A stretch of 64,000 bases of DNA from Silanimonas lenta DSM 16282. Its GTDB lineage: Bacteria; Pseudomonadota; Gammaproteobacteria; Xanthomonadales; Xanthomonadaceae. The stretch spans positions 215,399-279,398 of the forward strand of contig NZ_AUBD01000008.1 of the NCBI RefSeq assembly GCF_000429065.1, given 5' to 3'. Made by a program: the position numbers and the translations under genes. Below are positions 11,116 through 19,990 of the stretch, one piece after another. The notes beneath the pieces are model-generated. The model did no database searches. It saw only the letters and a list, made by a program, of their open reading frames with translations, and was not told where the DNA came from. Position 1 is the stretch's first letter. Each line of letters begins with the position of its first letter.

Positions 11116-11797
11116 ATCCCTGCGCGCCGCCGTGGCCTATGCCGCGCGCCGCCCCGTTCCCGTCCCCGGCCAGCCGCTCGCGGAACGCGAGCTCGCCCTC
11201 CAGCCCCAGGAGCGCCTGCTGGTGGGCGAGCCCATGGGGGGCCGCCGCTGGTGCTATGCCGGCAATGGCGACTGCGGCTGGGTGGCCGAGGAAGACCTCT
11301 CGCGCATCGAGGATGCCCCGCGCTTCCTGCTGCGACCGATCGCTCCTGCCGACGACGCCACCGTCGCCGCCATCATCCGCCGCGTCATGCCCGAGTTCGG
11401 CGCCGATGGCCCGGGCTTTGCCCTCCACGATGCCGAGGTAGACGGCATGAGCGCCGCCTACGACCGGCCCGGCGCGGCCTACTTCGTGATCGAGCGGGGC
11501 GGCGAGGTGCTGGGCGGCGGCGGCGTGGCCCCGCTGGACGGTGAGGCGGGCACCTGCGAGCTGCGCAAGATGTATTTCCTGCCCGCCCTGCGCGGCCTCG
11601 GCGCCGGCACCGCCCTGATGGGCCGCTGTCTGCTCGCGGCGCGCCAGTTCGGCTACCGCCGGGCCTACCTCGAGACCCTCACCGGCATGGACGCGGCCCA
11701 GGCGCTCTATGCCCGCGCCGGTTTCGAGCCGATCGGGCAGCCGCTGGGCGCCACCGGGCATTTCGGCTGCAACCGCTTCTTCCTGCGCGCGCTCTGA
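11102..11797 (+). CDS. GNAT family N-acetyltransferase with SH3-like N-terminus
   Basis: A 231-residue protein. Residues about 20-67 (PLAERELALQPQERLLVGEP, GNGDCGWVAEEDL) look like a small SH3-like beta domain. Residues 75-231 form a GNAT domain, with ELRKMYFLPALRGLGAGTAL giving the acetyl-CoA pyrophosphate loop (RGLGAGTAL) and a C-terminal ALYARAGFEPIG strand. It probably transfers an acetyl group from acetyl-CoA to an unknown amine. The GTG start at 11102 lies inside the end of liuE, implying coupling to the liu operon. It ends 1 bp before the convergent HD-GYP gene. Substrate unknown. Confidence 0.8.
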   Translation: MHAAESLRAAVAYAARRPVPVPGQPLAERELALQPQERLLVGEPMGGRRWCYAGNGDCGWVAEEDLSRIEDAPRFLLRPIAPADDATVAAIIRRVMPEFGADGPGFALHDAEVDGMSAAYDRPGAAYFVIERGGEVLGGGGVAPLDGEAGTCELRKMYFLPALRGLGAGTALMGRCLLAARQFGYRRAYLETLTGMDAAQALYARAGFEPIGQPLGATGHFGCNRFFLRAL

Positions 11798-11798
11798 A

Positions 11799-13073
11799 TC
11801 AGGCCCGCGGCGGCCGCGATTCGATGAAGAAGCTGGCGCGCTTGCGCGGCTTCAGATAGTCGAGCGCCGCCCGCGGCAGGGCCTGCGGCTTGATCGCCCG
11901 CTGGATCGAGAGCTCCGGGCGTTCCGCCAGCGCCACCACCAGGGCCTCGTCGGCCGGCACCGCCGGGTCGTGGATGATCACCCGCGGCTTCAGGGCATTG
12001 GCCGGATCCACCGCCACCGAGAGCGCGAACCGGCCGTCAGAGAGCTGCAGCACCGAGCCCGGCGGGTAGATGCCCATCATGCGCACGAAGGCCTTGAGGG
12101 TGTCCGCATCGAAGGCCGCATTGGCCTTGCGGTAGACGCTGGCGATGGCATCGTGCGGGGTCTGCGCATGGATCGGGTTCGGCGGGTTGCACAGATTGTC
12201 GTAGTGGTTCACCAGGGCGACGATGCGCGCCGCCGGATGCAGGGCCTCGTTGCGCAGGCCCTGCGGAAAGCCGCTGCCGTCGGCGGCCTCGTGGTGCTGC
12301 ACCACGGCGGCGAAGGCGGCCTCGGGAAGCCCCATGCGCCCGGCCAGCCCCCGCCCATGCTCGACATGGCTCTGGAACATGCGCCGTTCGGTGGGATTGG
12401 TGGAATCGCCCTTGCCGCGCATCACGTCGGGCAGCTCGATCTTGCCGATGTCGTGCAGCAGGGCGCCGAGCCCCACGGCCTGCACGAAGGCCTCGTCGAA
12501 GCCCATCGACCGGGCCAGCAGCACCGAGAGCACCGAGACATTGATGGCATGCAGGGCAGTCTCCTGCCCGGCCTTCTCCGAGAGCAGGCGGATCGCCACG
12601 TCCGGCTCGCGCTGCATCGCCCGCACCATGCCGCCGATCTCGGCGGCCGCGAGCGCATGCGCCTCCTCGGGCTGTGCGCGGACGTTCAGCAGCACGGTGC
12701 GGAAAGTGCGCGAGACGGCACTGAAACGGCGCTCGCAGCGGTCCAGGCTCTGCCGCTGGGCATCGAGGGCATCGGCCGGCGGGGCGACTGCCGGCTCCTC
12801 GTCGAAGGCCGAGGGCCGCGACTCTGCGGCAAGGAACGCCGCGCTCCCATCCCCGCCAGCCTCCGGAAGCGCAGACACTGCCGCCTCGGCAGGCCCGGTT
12901 GCGGGCAGCGGCTCGGCCTCGCTGCGGGCCGGCTCGTGCCAGACATGGGTGATGCCGAGCGTGGCGAAGGTGGCGATCTGCGCCTCGCTGCGCAACAGAA
13001 AGCCGGTGCCGGGCACGTCTTCCATCGACACCCAGAGCCCCACCCGGAGACGCTCCACCGCGATGCGTTCCAT
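11799..13073 (-). CDS. HD-GYP-type phosphodiesterase with DUF3391-like N-terminus
   Basis: A 424-residue protein. Residues 1-50 (RIAVERLRVGLWVSMED) resemble the DUF3391 domain that often precedes HD-GYP domains; a low-complexity linker follows (about 50-105), then an HD domain from about 165. Metal-binding residues are visible: His175, LLHDIGK with His207-Asp208, His236, and HH at 260-261. The diagnostic HHExxDGSGYP motif reads HHEAADGSGFP, so Tyr of GYP is replaced by Phe269. The family hydrolyses cyclic di-GMP; whether this variant is active is uncertain. No signal peptide or sensor domain is seen. Confidence 0.87.
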   Translation of the reverse strand: MERIAVERLRVGLWVSMEDVPGTGFLLRSEAQIATFATLGITHVWHEPARSEAEPLPATGPAEAAVSALPEAGGDGSAAFLAAESRPSAFDEEPAVAPPADALDAQRQSLDRCERRFSAVSRTFRTVLLNVRAQPEEAHALAAAEIGGMVRAMQREPDVAIRLLSEKAGQETALHAINVSVLSVLLARSMGFDEAFVQAVGLGALLHDIGKIELPDVMRGKGDSTNPTERRMFQSHVEHGRGLAGRMGLPEAAFAAVVQHHEAADGSGFPQGLRNEALHPAARIVALVNHYDNLCNPPNPIHAQTPHDAIASVYRKANAAFDADTLKAFVRMMGIYPPGSVLQLSDGRFALSVAVDPANALKPRVIIHDPAVPADEALVVALAERPELSIQRAIKPQALPRAALDYLKPRKRASFFIESRPPRA

Positions 13074-13174
13074 GGCCTCCCCACCCTGCCAGAACCGCCA
13101 CCAGTGTGGCCCAGGCCGGGGCGGCGCGGCAGGCCGGCTCGGGTAAAATCCGGTGTCCTTTCCGGAGCAGCCCC

Positions 13175-13945
13175 ATGCAACTCGATACCGTCCGCGCCGT
13201 CGTCACCGGCGGCGCCTCCGGCCTCGGCTTCGCCGTGGCCCAGTACCTCGTGGCGAACGGCGGCCAGGTCGCCCTGTTCGACGTGAATGCCGAACGCGGC
13301 GCGACCGCAGTAGCCGAACTTGGCGCCGGCAGGGCGCACTTCTTCCGCACCGACGTGGCCGACGAGGGCGCGGTGGCCGCCAACATGCAGGCGGCCCGGG
13401 CGGCGATGGGCGGCCTGAACGCCGTGATCAACTGCGCCGGCATCCTCGGCTCGGGCCGGGTGCTGGGGAAGGAAGGACCGATGCCGCTCGATACCTTCAG
13501 CCGCACGGTGATGGTGAACCTCGTCGGCAGCTTCAACGTGGCCAAGGCCGCCGCGGCGCTGATGCAGGAAAACGGCCCGGGCGAGGACGGCGAGCGCGGC
13601 GTCATCGTCAACACCGCCTCGGTGGCGGCCTTTGAGGGCCAGATCGGCCAGGCGGCCTATGCCGCCAGCAAGGGCGGTGTCATCGGCATGACCCTGCCGA
13701 TGGCCCGCGAGTTCGCCCGCATCGGCGTGCGGGTGATGACCATCGCTCCGGGCGTGTTCCACACCCCGATGGTCGACGGCATGCCGGAAGCCGTGTACCA
13801 GAGCCTCTGCGCCCAGGTGCCCTACCCCTCGCGCCTCGGCCGGCCCGAGGAGTTCGCGGAAACCGTGGGCTTCATCCTGCGCACCCGCTACCTCAACGGC
13901 GAGACCATCCGCATCGATGGCGCCATCCGCATGCAGCCGAAGTAA
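13175..13945 (+). CDS. SDR family dehydrogenase, type-2 3-hydroxyacyl-CoA dehydrogenase-like
   Basis: A 256-residue short-chain dehydrogenase with the NAD-binding TGGASGLGFA near residue 11, NCAGI, and the catalytic Ser plus YxxxK (NTASVAAFEGQIGQAAYAAS, then K). The overall pattern, including LGKEGPMPLDTFSRTVMVNL and PGVFHTPMVDGMP, resembles HSD17B10/type-10 short-chain 3-hydroxyacyl-CoA dehydrogenases, which act on 2-methyl-3-hydroxybutyryl-CoA in isoleucine breakdown and on other 3-hydroxyacyl-CoAs. The ATG at 13175 follows a GGAG site; TAAAAT about 28 bp upstream could be its -10. It may complement the liu genes and thiolase for branched-chain amino acid use. Confidence 0.85.
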   Translation: MQLDTVRAVVTGGASGLGFAVAQYLVANGGQVALFDVNAERGATAVAELGAGRAHFFRTDVADEGAVAANMQAARAAMGGLNAVINCAGILGSGRVLGKEGPMPLDTFSRTVMVNLVGSFNVAKAAAALMQENGPGEDGERGVIVNTASVAAFEGQIGQAAYAASKGGVIGMTLPMAREFARIGVRVMTIAPGVFHTPMVDGMPEAVYQSLCAQVPYPSRLGRPEEFAETVGFILRTRYLNGETIRIDGAIRMQPK

Positions 13946-13954
13946 GGACCCGCC

Positions 13955-14518
13955 ATGAAGGCTTCCGAGATCAAGAAAGGCAATGTCGTCGAGCACGCCA
14001 ACGGCGTCTGGCAGGTGCGCGACATCGAGCGCAGCGCGCCGCAGGGCCGCGGCGGCAACGTCACCTACCGCTTCACCCTGTATTCGGTGCCGGGCGGCAC
14101 CAAGCTCGATCTCTCGCTGCGTGCCGAGGACGAACTGAAGGAAGTGGAACTGGTGCGCCGCGCCGCCAGCTTCTCGTACAGGGACGGCGAGGCCTTCGTC
14201 TTCCTCGACGACGAGGACTTCACCCCCTACACCCTCGATCCCGAGGCCCTGGGCGACGCCGCCGGCTACATCACCGAGGGGCTGACCGGCTGCTACGTGC
14301 AGCTGATCGACGAGGCACCGGTGGCCCTGCAGCTGCCGGCCACGGTGACGCTGGAGGTGGTGGACACGCCGCCGGAGCTGAAGGGCGGCACCGCCACCAA
14401 GCGCCCGAAGCCGGCCAGGCTCAATACCGGCATCGAGGTGATGGTGCCGGAGTACATCGGCAACGGCGAGAAGGTGCTGATCAATACCGCGACCGGCGAG
14501 TTCTCCGGCAGGGCGTGA
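13955..14518 (+). CDS. yeiP: Elongation factor P-like protein EfpL (YeiP)
   Basis: A 187-residue paralogue of EF-P with three beta domains. Domain I starts [19 protein letters not shown] and its tip loop is [14 protein letters not shown], with Arg where canonical EF-P carries a modified Lys/Arg in a different loop. Domain III contains [20 protein letters not shown]. EfpL proteins relieve ribosome stalling at polyproline and other difficult motifs. It starts 9 bp after the SDR gene, so the two are probably one transcript. Several proteins here are Pro-rich, including the small lipoprotein. Confidence 0.9.
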   Translation: MKASEIKKGNVVEHANGVWQVRDIERSAPQGRGGNVTYRFTLYSVPGGTKLDLSLRAEDELKEVELVRRAASFSYRDGEAFVFLDDEDFTPYTLDPEALGDAAGYITEGLTGCYVQLIDEAPVALQLPATVTLEVVDTPPELKGGTATKRPKPARLNTGIEVMVPEYIGNGEKVLINTATGEFSGRA

Positions 14519-14534
14519 TGCGCCCTGCGGCGGG

Positions 14535-15161
14535 TTACGTGCCGCGCGATTCCAGCCACCGCGCCGCCATCCGCCGGATCGAAGGCTCGATGCCGGCATC
14601 TGCGGCCAGTGCGTCGATCTTCCGCCAGGCGAAGGCGCGCGACTCGGCATTGATCCGCGGCGTCTCGCCGGCGGTGCAGCGCACGAGGTAGCGCACGTCC
14701 CAGTGCCAGTGCTCCGGCTCTGCACCACGGGCCGGGATGGCGTGGCGATCGAGGTCGAGGATGCCGCCTTCGACCACGAGGCCCGGAAGGCCGGTTTCCT
14801 CCCCGGCCTCGCGCAGCGCGACGGCGGCGAGGTCGGGCTCGCCGTCGGCGTGGCCACCGGGCTGCAGCCAGCGGCCAAGCTTGGCGTGGTGCAGCAGCAG
14901 GCAGCGCTCGCCATCGGCGGAGACCACGAAGGCCGAGCCGGTGAAATGCCCGGCGAGGTGCCGGCGGGTGAAGCGTTCGATGCCGCCCCGCAGGAAGGCG
15001 CGGTACTCGGCGGCCAGCAGGTCGCCGAGGCGCTCGCCATAGGCCGCGAGGGCGGCATCGAGCCTGGCCAGCCGGGCAGCGATGCTCTCCCCGCCCTCGC
15101 AGGCGGCATCGTTGCGGGGCGGGGGCGAAGGCGGCAGGGACATGGCGGCACCGGCAGGCAT
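14535..15161 (-). CDS. Nudix hydrolase
   Basis: A protein of about 208 residues with one Nudix domain. The Nudix box reads GGHADGEPDLAAVALREAGE followed by ETGL; the first Glu of the classical GX5E is shifted by one, a variant common in a GGHADG subfamily, while REAGEETGL is intact. Such enzymes hydrolyse nucleoside diphosphate derivatives; the substrate is not predictable. The N-terminal region (about 20-70) is helical. The start is uncertain: ATG at 15161 has GGGTAGG upstream, ATG at 15143 is an alternative. It converges with yeiP and diverges from nhaC. Confidence 0.82.
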   Translation of the reverse strand: MPAGAAMSLPPSPPPRNDAACEGGESIAARLARLDAALAAYGERLGDLLAAEYRAFLRGGIERFTRRHLAGHFTGSAFVVSADGERCLLLHHAKLGRWLQPGGHADGEPDLAAVALREAGEETGLPGLVVEGGILDLDRHAIPARGAEPEHWHWDVRYLVRCTAGETPRINAESRAFAWRKIDALAADAGIEPSIRRMAARWLESRGT

Positions 15162-15267
15162 GGGGGCGCCTACCCTAGCCGGATCCGGGCAGGCACGGGC
15201 AACGGGACTGCCGCCGGGGCGCTCACGCCGTCTACACTCGGGCCTTTCCCATGTCCTGCGAGGCCCC

Positions 15268-16758
15268 ATGCCCACCGACACGCCCACGCCCGCCGGCGTC
15301 CGCGCCCCCTCGCTGCTGCAGGCCTTCCTGCCCCTGCTGGTCCTGATGGCCCTGCTGGCCGGAGGGGTCGCCCTGTTCGGCGAGGATGCCGCCTACGGCG
15401 CCAACCAGGTCTCGCTGGTGCTCGCCGCCGCCGTGGCCGCCCTGGTGGGCTGGCGCAACGGACTGGCCTGGCAGGACCTGCAGGACGCCATGGTGCACGG
15501 GGTGAGCATCGCCACCAGCGCGATCTTCATTCTGCTCGCCGTGGGCGCCCTGATCGGCACCTGGATCCTCGCCGGCATCGTGCCCACCCTGATCCACTAC
15601 GGGCTGCTGCTGCTCGATCCCTCCTGGTTCTACCTCGCCGCCTGCCTGCTCTGCGCCGCCATCGCCATGTCGATCGGCAGTTCCTGGACCACGGCCGGCA
15701 CGGTGGGCGTGGCCCTGATGGGCGTGGCCGGCGGCCTTGGCATGGACCCGGCGATCACCGCCGGAGCGATCATTTCCGGCGCCTACTTCGGCGACAAGAT
15801 GTCGCCGCTGTCCGATACCACCAATCTCGCCTCGGCGGCAGCGGGCAGCGAACTGTTCGCCCACATCCGCCACATGGTCTGGACCACCTTCCCCAGCTTC
15901 GGCCTCGCGCTCGCCGGCTTCGCCCTGCTCGGGGCCGGCGGCCAAGCCGCAGGCGAGACCGGCCTGGAGGCGGTGGGCGGGCTCTCGGCCGAGATGGCGA
16001 AGCACTTCCACCTCGGCCCGCACCTGCTGGTGCCGCTGGCCGTGGTGCTGGCCATGGCGGCGATGCGCATTCCGGCCCTGCCGACCGTACTGGCCGGCGC
16101 CCTGCTCGGTGGTGTCTTCGCGGTGGTGTTCCAGCCCGAGGCGGTGAAGACCTTCGCCGGCGAGGGCGTATCCGGCGGGCTTGCCCTGCTCAAGGGCGCC
16201 TGGATGGCGATGTTCAACGGCTACCGGCTCGAATCCGGCGTCGCCGCGGTGGATTCCCTGCTCAGCCGCGGCGGCATGTCGAGCATGCTCAACACCATCT
16301 GGCTGATCTTGAGCGCCATGGCCTTCGGGGCCCTGATGGAAAAGGCCGGGCTGCTGGAACGCCTGGTCCGCAGCGTGCTGGCCGCGGCCCGGAGCACGGG
16401 CTCGCTGATCGCCGCCACCCTGGTCACGGCCTTCGGCTCCAACGTGGTCACCGCCGACCAGTACATCTCCATCGCCCTGCCCGGCCGGCTCTACCGCGGC
16501 GAGTACGAAAAGCGCGGCCTGGCGCCGGTGAACCTCTCGCGTGCCCTCGAGGATGCCGGCACCCTCACCTCGCCGCTGGTGCCCTGGAACAGCTGCGGCG
16601 CTTACATGGCGGCCACGCTCGGCGTGGCCACCTGGAGCTACCTGCCCTACGCGCTGTTCAACCTCATCAACCCGGTCCTGGCGCTGCTGTTCGCCTTCGC
16701 CGGCATCAAGATCCTGCGCCTCGCCGCCGACCAGGTGCGCGAGGCCGGGCGCGTCTAG
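15268..16758 (+). CDS. nhaC: Na+/H+ antiporter of the NhaC family
   Basis: A 496-residue polytopic inner-membrane protein, hydrophobic through most of its length, with NhaC-type features: SIGSSWTTAGTVGVALMGVA, the charged ISGAYFGDKMSPLSDTTNLA segment in a half-membrane region, and a late TAFGSNVVTADQYISIALPG followed by LTSPLVPWNSCGAYMA. The family exchanges external protons for internal Na+ and supports pH and salt tolerance. The start at 15268 follows GCGAGG; the longer open frame upstream is rejected because it runs through the divergent Nudix promoter region. Counterion specificity is not determinable from sequence. Confidence 0.9.
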   Translation: MPTDTPTPAGVRAPSLLQAFLPLLVLMALLAGGVALFGEDAAYGANQVSLVLAAAVAALVGWRNGLAWQDLQDAMVHGVSIATSAIFILLAVGALIGTWILAGIVPTLIHYGLLLLDPSWFYLAACLLCAAIAMSIGSSWTTAGTVGVALMGVAGGLGMDPAITAGAIISGAYFGDKMSPLSDTTNLASAAAGSELFAHIRHMVWTTFPSFGLALAGFALLGAGGQAAGETGLEAVGGLSAEMAKHFHLGPHLLVPLAVVLAMAAMRIPALPTVLAGALLGGVFAVVFQPEAVKTFAGEGVSGGLALLKGAWMAMFNGYRLESGVAAVDSLLSRGGMSSMLNTIWLILSAMAFGALMEKAGLLERLVRSVLAAARSTGSLIAATLVTAFGSNVVTADQYISIALPGRLYRGEYEKRGLAPVNLSRALEDAGTLTSPLVPWNSCGAYMAATLGVATWSYLPYALFNLINPVLALLFAFAGIKILRLAADQVREAGRV

Positions 16759-16819
16759 TCCCAGCGCGCCAGCAGTACCAGCTCCGGGCCTGCTGGCTCC
16801 CACGGGGCCGCCACCGGCA

Positions 16820-18214
16820 TCAGGGGCCGTCCTCCGTCTCCTCCAGCCCGGGCTCGCCCAGCAGGCGCCGGCTGGTCTCGGCATCCAGGGCCTCGACCTT
16901 GCTCAGATGGCGCTGGATGGCGCGGGTGCGCACCCCGGCGTTGTCGATGACATTCGCCGCCTCGTCGAGCTTCCTGCGGGTCTTGGCCAGCACGTCGCCG
17001 AACTTGCCGAACTCGGTACGCACGGCGCCGAGGATCTTCCACACGTCCGAGCTGCGCTGCTGGATCGCCAGGGTGCGGAAGCCCATGCGCAGTGAATTGA
17101 GCAGGGCGGCGAGGGTGGTGGGCCCGGTCAGGGTCACGCGGTACTCGCGCTGCAGGGCCTCGAACAGGCCCGGGCGACGCAGCACCTCGGCATACAGCCC
17201 CTCGGTGGGCAGGAAGAGCACGGCGAAATCGGTGCTGTGCGGCGGCGCGACATACTTCTCGGCGATCTTCTTCGCCTCGAGGCGCAGGCGCTGTTCCAGG
17301 GCCTGGCCGGCTGCAGCGGCGGCCTCGGCATCGGCGCGTTCCTGCGCTTCCAGGAGACGCTCGTAGTCCTCACGCGGAAACTTGGCATCGATCGGCAGCC
17401 AGACCGGCCCGCCCCCGTCGCCCGGCAGCTTCACCGCGAACTCCACCCGCTCGGCGCTGTCCGGCCGCACCGCCACGTTCGCCGCGTACTGCTCGGGAGT
17501 GAGCAGTTCGTCGAGGATGGCGGCGAGCTGCACCTCACCGAACACGCCCCGTGATTTGACATTGCCGAGCACCCGCTTGAGGTCGCCCACGCCATGGGCC
17601 AGCGAGCGCATCTCGCCGAGCCCCGCATGCACCTGTTCCAGCCGCTCGGAGACCAGCCGGAAGCTCTCGCCCAGCCGGGTCTCCAGCGTGGCATGCAGTT
17701 TCTCGTCCACCGTGGCGCGCATCTGCTCGAGCTTGGCCTCGTTGCCCTGCTGCAGTTCGGCCAGGCGGCGTTCGAGGGTCTGCCGCACCTCGGCCATGCG
17801 CTGCTGCTGGTCCTGGGTGAAACGCGCCAGCGCCTGGTCCGTGACCTCGCGCTGCCGCGCCCCCTCCTGGCCCAGCGACTGGGTCAGGGCCTCGAAACTG
17901 CGGTCGAGGCGCTCCAGCGCCTGCCCGAGGCGCTGCTCGAAGCCATCGAGGCGGCGCCCCAGGGAATCGGTGAGTTCGGCCCGGCTGGCGCGCTGTTCCT
18001 CACGCAGGCCGCGCTCGGCACGCTCCGAGCTCTCGGCAAGCCCGGCCACCCGGCCAGCCAGGGCCTCGAGCCGCTGCTCCACCCGGCCGATGCCGGCCTC
18101 GAAACGGGAACCGAGCTCCGCCCATTCCCGCGCCCCCGCGCGGGCACGCCAGGCCAACGCGCCACCGGCCAGCAGGCCCAGAAGAAGCCCGACGATGCCC
18201 CATGCCCATTCCAT
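16820..18214 (-). CDS. rmuC: RmuC family protein
   Basis: A 464-residue protein with an N-terminal membrane anchor (MEWAWGIVGLLLGLLAGGAL), a long coiled coil (about residues 30-230, rich in ERRLxxL and Gln/Arg/Glu heptads) and the C-terminal RmuC domain. The latter starts around NVKSRGVFGEVQLAAILDEL and includes LPIDAKFPREDYERL and STDFAVLFLPTEGLYAEVL. In E. coli RmuC limits recombination at inverted repeats; a nuclease-like fold is proposed for the C-terminal domain. It lies downstream of the HiPIP gene on the same strand, 118 bp apart, without an obvious shared function. Confidence 0.92.
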   Translation of the reverse strand: MEWAWGIVGLLLGLLAGGALAWRARAGAREWAELGSRFEAGIGRVEQRLEALAGRVAGLAESSERAERGLREEQRASRAELTDSLGRRLDGFEQRLGQALERLDRSFEALTQSLGQEGARQREVTDQALARFTQDQQQRMAEVRQTLERRLAELQQGNEAKLEQMRATVDEKLHATLETRLGESFRLVSERLEQVHAGLGEMRSLAHGVGDLKRVLGNVKSRGVFGEVQLAAILDELLTPEQYAANVAVRPDSAERVEFAVKLPGDGGGPVWLPIDAKFPREDYERLLEAQERADAEAAAAAGQALEQRLRLEAKKIAEKYVAPPHSTDFAVLFLPTEGLYAEVLRRPGLFEALQREYRVTLTGPTTLAALLNSLRMGFRTLAIQQRSSDVWKILGAVRTEFGKFGDVLAKTRRKLDEAANVIDNAGVRTRAIQRHLSKVEALDAETSRRLLGEPGLEETEDGP

Positions 18215-18332
18215 GCCGCCTTACCGCCCCCACTCGTGTCATCGCCGCCCTCGCGGCAGGCGGGCATTGTGGCAGGCCGCCGTCTCGTAGGCCGAGACGG
18301 CGCGCGCAGCGGCGGAGCGGGGCGGGGCGGGT

Positions 18333-18653
18333 TCAGGCCTTCTTCGCCCAGGCCGCGCACCAGCCCTTGGGCTCGACGCTGAAGCCCGGGAACAGGCTGC
18401 AGCCCTGGTTCGCCGCCGTGTAGAACTGGCAGTTGGCGCAGTCGCTGCCCGGCTTGAAGCTGGGGTGCCTGCTGCTGGCGGCATCGGTGGTGTAGGCCAG
18501 GGCCTTGGCCTGCGGATGGTCGAGCGGCAGCTTCGGCAGGCCCTGGGCGGCGGCGGCCGGCACGGCGAGACGGGCAAGGAAAGGCGCGGCGGTGGCCGTG
18601 GCGGCGATCGCGAGGAAACGGCGGCGGTCAGGATTGGCGGCGCGGCTGGACAT
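18333..18653 (-). CDS. hip: High-potential iron-sulfur protein (HiPIP)
   Basis: A 106-residue periplasmic [4Fe-4S] electron carrier. It begins with a twin-arginine signal (NPDRRRFLAIAAT, hydrophobic to about residue 36). The mature part has the four cluster cysteines 72, 75, 85 and 99 in DCANCQFY, QGCSLFPG and KGWCAAW, with the typical HiPIP spacing. HiPIPs shuttle electrons at high potential between respiratory complexes such as bc1 and oxidases, or in iron oxidation. No partner is adjacent, but the same genome region has a large multiheme cluster at 30-44 kb. Confidence 0.92.
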   Translation of the reverse strand: MSSRAANPDRRRFLAIAATATAAPFLARLAVPAAAAQGLPKLPLDHPQAKALAYTTDAASSRHPSFKPGSDCANCQFYTAANQGCSLFPGFSVEPKGWCAAWAKKA

Positions 18654-18794
18654 GGCTCTCCCTCATGGCAGGGTTGGCAGGTGTCATGAGCCTACGCCGG
18701 CCGCCGTCGCCCCGCCTTGATCCCGGGCAAAGCGCCAAGCGAATGGCTCGCATCCCGCATGGCCCGTTCATGCCGGCTTGCCTACACTTGCAGC

Positions 18795-19430
18795 ATGGAC
18801 GCCCTGCCCTACGACCCCCACCGCTTGGCCGATGCCGCCGGCAGCCTGATCACGAACTGCCGCGAGCTGGCGCAGCGGGGCCTGACCCCGGCCACCAGCA
18901 GCAATTTCTCGCTGCGGCTCGACGATCGCCACTGCGCCATCACCGTCTCCGGCCGCGACAAGGGCCGGCTGGTGCAGGACGACATCATGGTGGTGGATTT
19001 TGACGGCCGCCCAGTGGGCACCGACAAGCGCCCCTCGGCCGAGACCCTGCTGCATACCCAGCTCTACCGCCGCTTCCCCGAGGTGGGCTGCATCCTGCAC
19101 ACGCACTCGAAGGCCCAGACGGTCGCCTCGCGCCTGTTCGCGGCGCAGGGCCACATCACCTTCGAGGGCTACGAGCTGCAGAAGGCCTTCCGCGGCAACG
19201 ATACCCACGAGGCGGCGGTGCGCGTGCCGGTGCTGCCCAACTCTCAGGACATGCCCGCCCTGGCCGCACGGGTGGAGGCCGAGCTGGACCGCGGCCCGCT
19301 CTGGGGCTACCTGATCGAGGGCCACGGCCTGTACGCCTGGGGCCGCGACATGGCCGAGGCGCGCCGCCACCTCGAGGCCTTCGAATTCCTCCTCGACTGC
19401 GAACTCGAACTCCGGAGACTGCACGCATGA
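18795..19430 (+). CDS. mtnB: Methylthioribulose-1-phosphate dehydratase
   Basis: A 211-residue class II aldolase/adducin-family Zn enzyme of the methionine salvage pathway, converting methylthioribulose 1-phosphate to 2,3-diketo-5-methylthiopentyl 1-phosphate. Zn-binding His are visible in [10 protein letters not shown] and the later [23 protein letters not shown] is the phosphate-binding N-terminal block. The ATG at 18795 was chosen over an upstream in-frame ATG at 18717 because the family starts at the [14 protein letters not shown] region. Its stop overlaps the mtnD ATG (ATGA), starting a three-gene operon. Confidence 0.92.
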   Translation: MDALPYDPHRLADAAGSLITNCRELAQRGLTPATSSNFSLRLDDRHCAITVSGRDKGRLVQDDIMVVDFDGRPVGTDKRPSAETLLHTQLYRRFPEVGCILHTHSKAQTVASRLFAAQGHITFEGYELQKAFRGNDTHEAAVRVPVLPNSQDMPALAARVEAELDRGPLWGYLIEGHGLYAWGRDMAEARRHLEAFEFLLDCELELRRLHA

Positions 19431-19990
19431 GCCGCATCCGCATCTTCCAGGACGATGACCCGTCCACGCCGCTCGTCGAGACCCGCGAGCACGCCGCCAT
19501 CGCCGCCGAGCTCGCCCGCATCGGCGTGCGCTTCGAGCGCTGGGAGGCGAACGCGCCGGTGGCCCCCGGCGCCTCACAGGAGGCGGTCATCGCCGCCTAC
19601 CGCGCCGACATCGACCGGCTGATGGCCGAGGGCGGCTACCAGGCGGTCGACGTGATCAGCCTCACCCCCGACCACCCGCAGAAGGACGCGCTGCGCCAGA
19701 AATTCCTCGACGAGCACACCCACAGCGAGGACGAGGTGCGCTTCTTCGTCGCCGGCTCCGGTCTGTTCACCCTGCACGTCGGCAGCAAGGTCTACGAGGT
19801 GCTGTGCGAGGCCGGCGACCTGATCGGCGTGCCCGACGGCACCACCCACTGGTTCGACATGGGGCCGGAGCCGTTCTTCGTCGCCATCCGCCTGTTCACC
19901 AACGTCGAGGGCTGGGTGGCGAACTTCACCGGCAGCGACATCGCCAGACGCTTCCCGCGCTATGAGCGCGGACAGGCGCTGCCCGCATGA
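19427..19990 (+). CDS. mtnD: Acireductone dioxygenase
   Basis: A 187-residue cupin of methionine salvage. It converts 1,2-dihydroxy-3-oxo-5-methylthiopentene and O2 to formate plus 4-methylthio-2-oxobutanoate when Fe-bound (a Ni-bound form gives CO instead). The metal ligands are in [12 protein letters not shown] (His-x-His-x4-Glu) and TTHWFDMG (His). It overlaps mtnB upstream and mtnC downstream by 4 bp each, consistent with one polycistronic unit in pathway order B-D-C. Confidence 0.95.
   Translation: MSRIRIFQDDDPSTPLVETREHAAIAAELARIGVRFERWEANAPVAPGASQEAVIAAYRADIDRLMAEGGYQAVDVISLTPDHPQKDALRQKFLDEHTHSEDEVRFFVAGSGLFTLHVGSKVYEVLCEAGDLIGVPDGTTHWFDMGPEPFFVAIRLFTNVEGWVANFTGSDIARRFPRYERGQALPA

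Noticed and set aside
16755..17042. A 95-codon minus-strand frame at the end of rmuC
   Set aside because: It overlaps the rmuC coding sequence in another frame and its product is Arg-rich with no domain.
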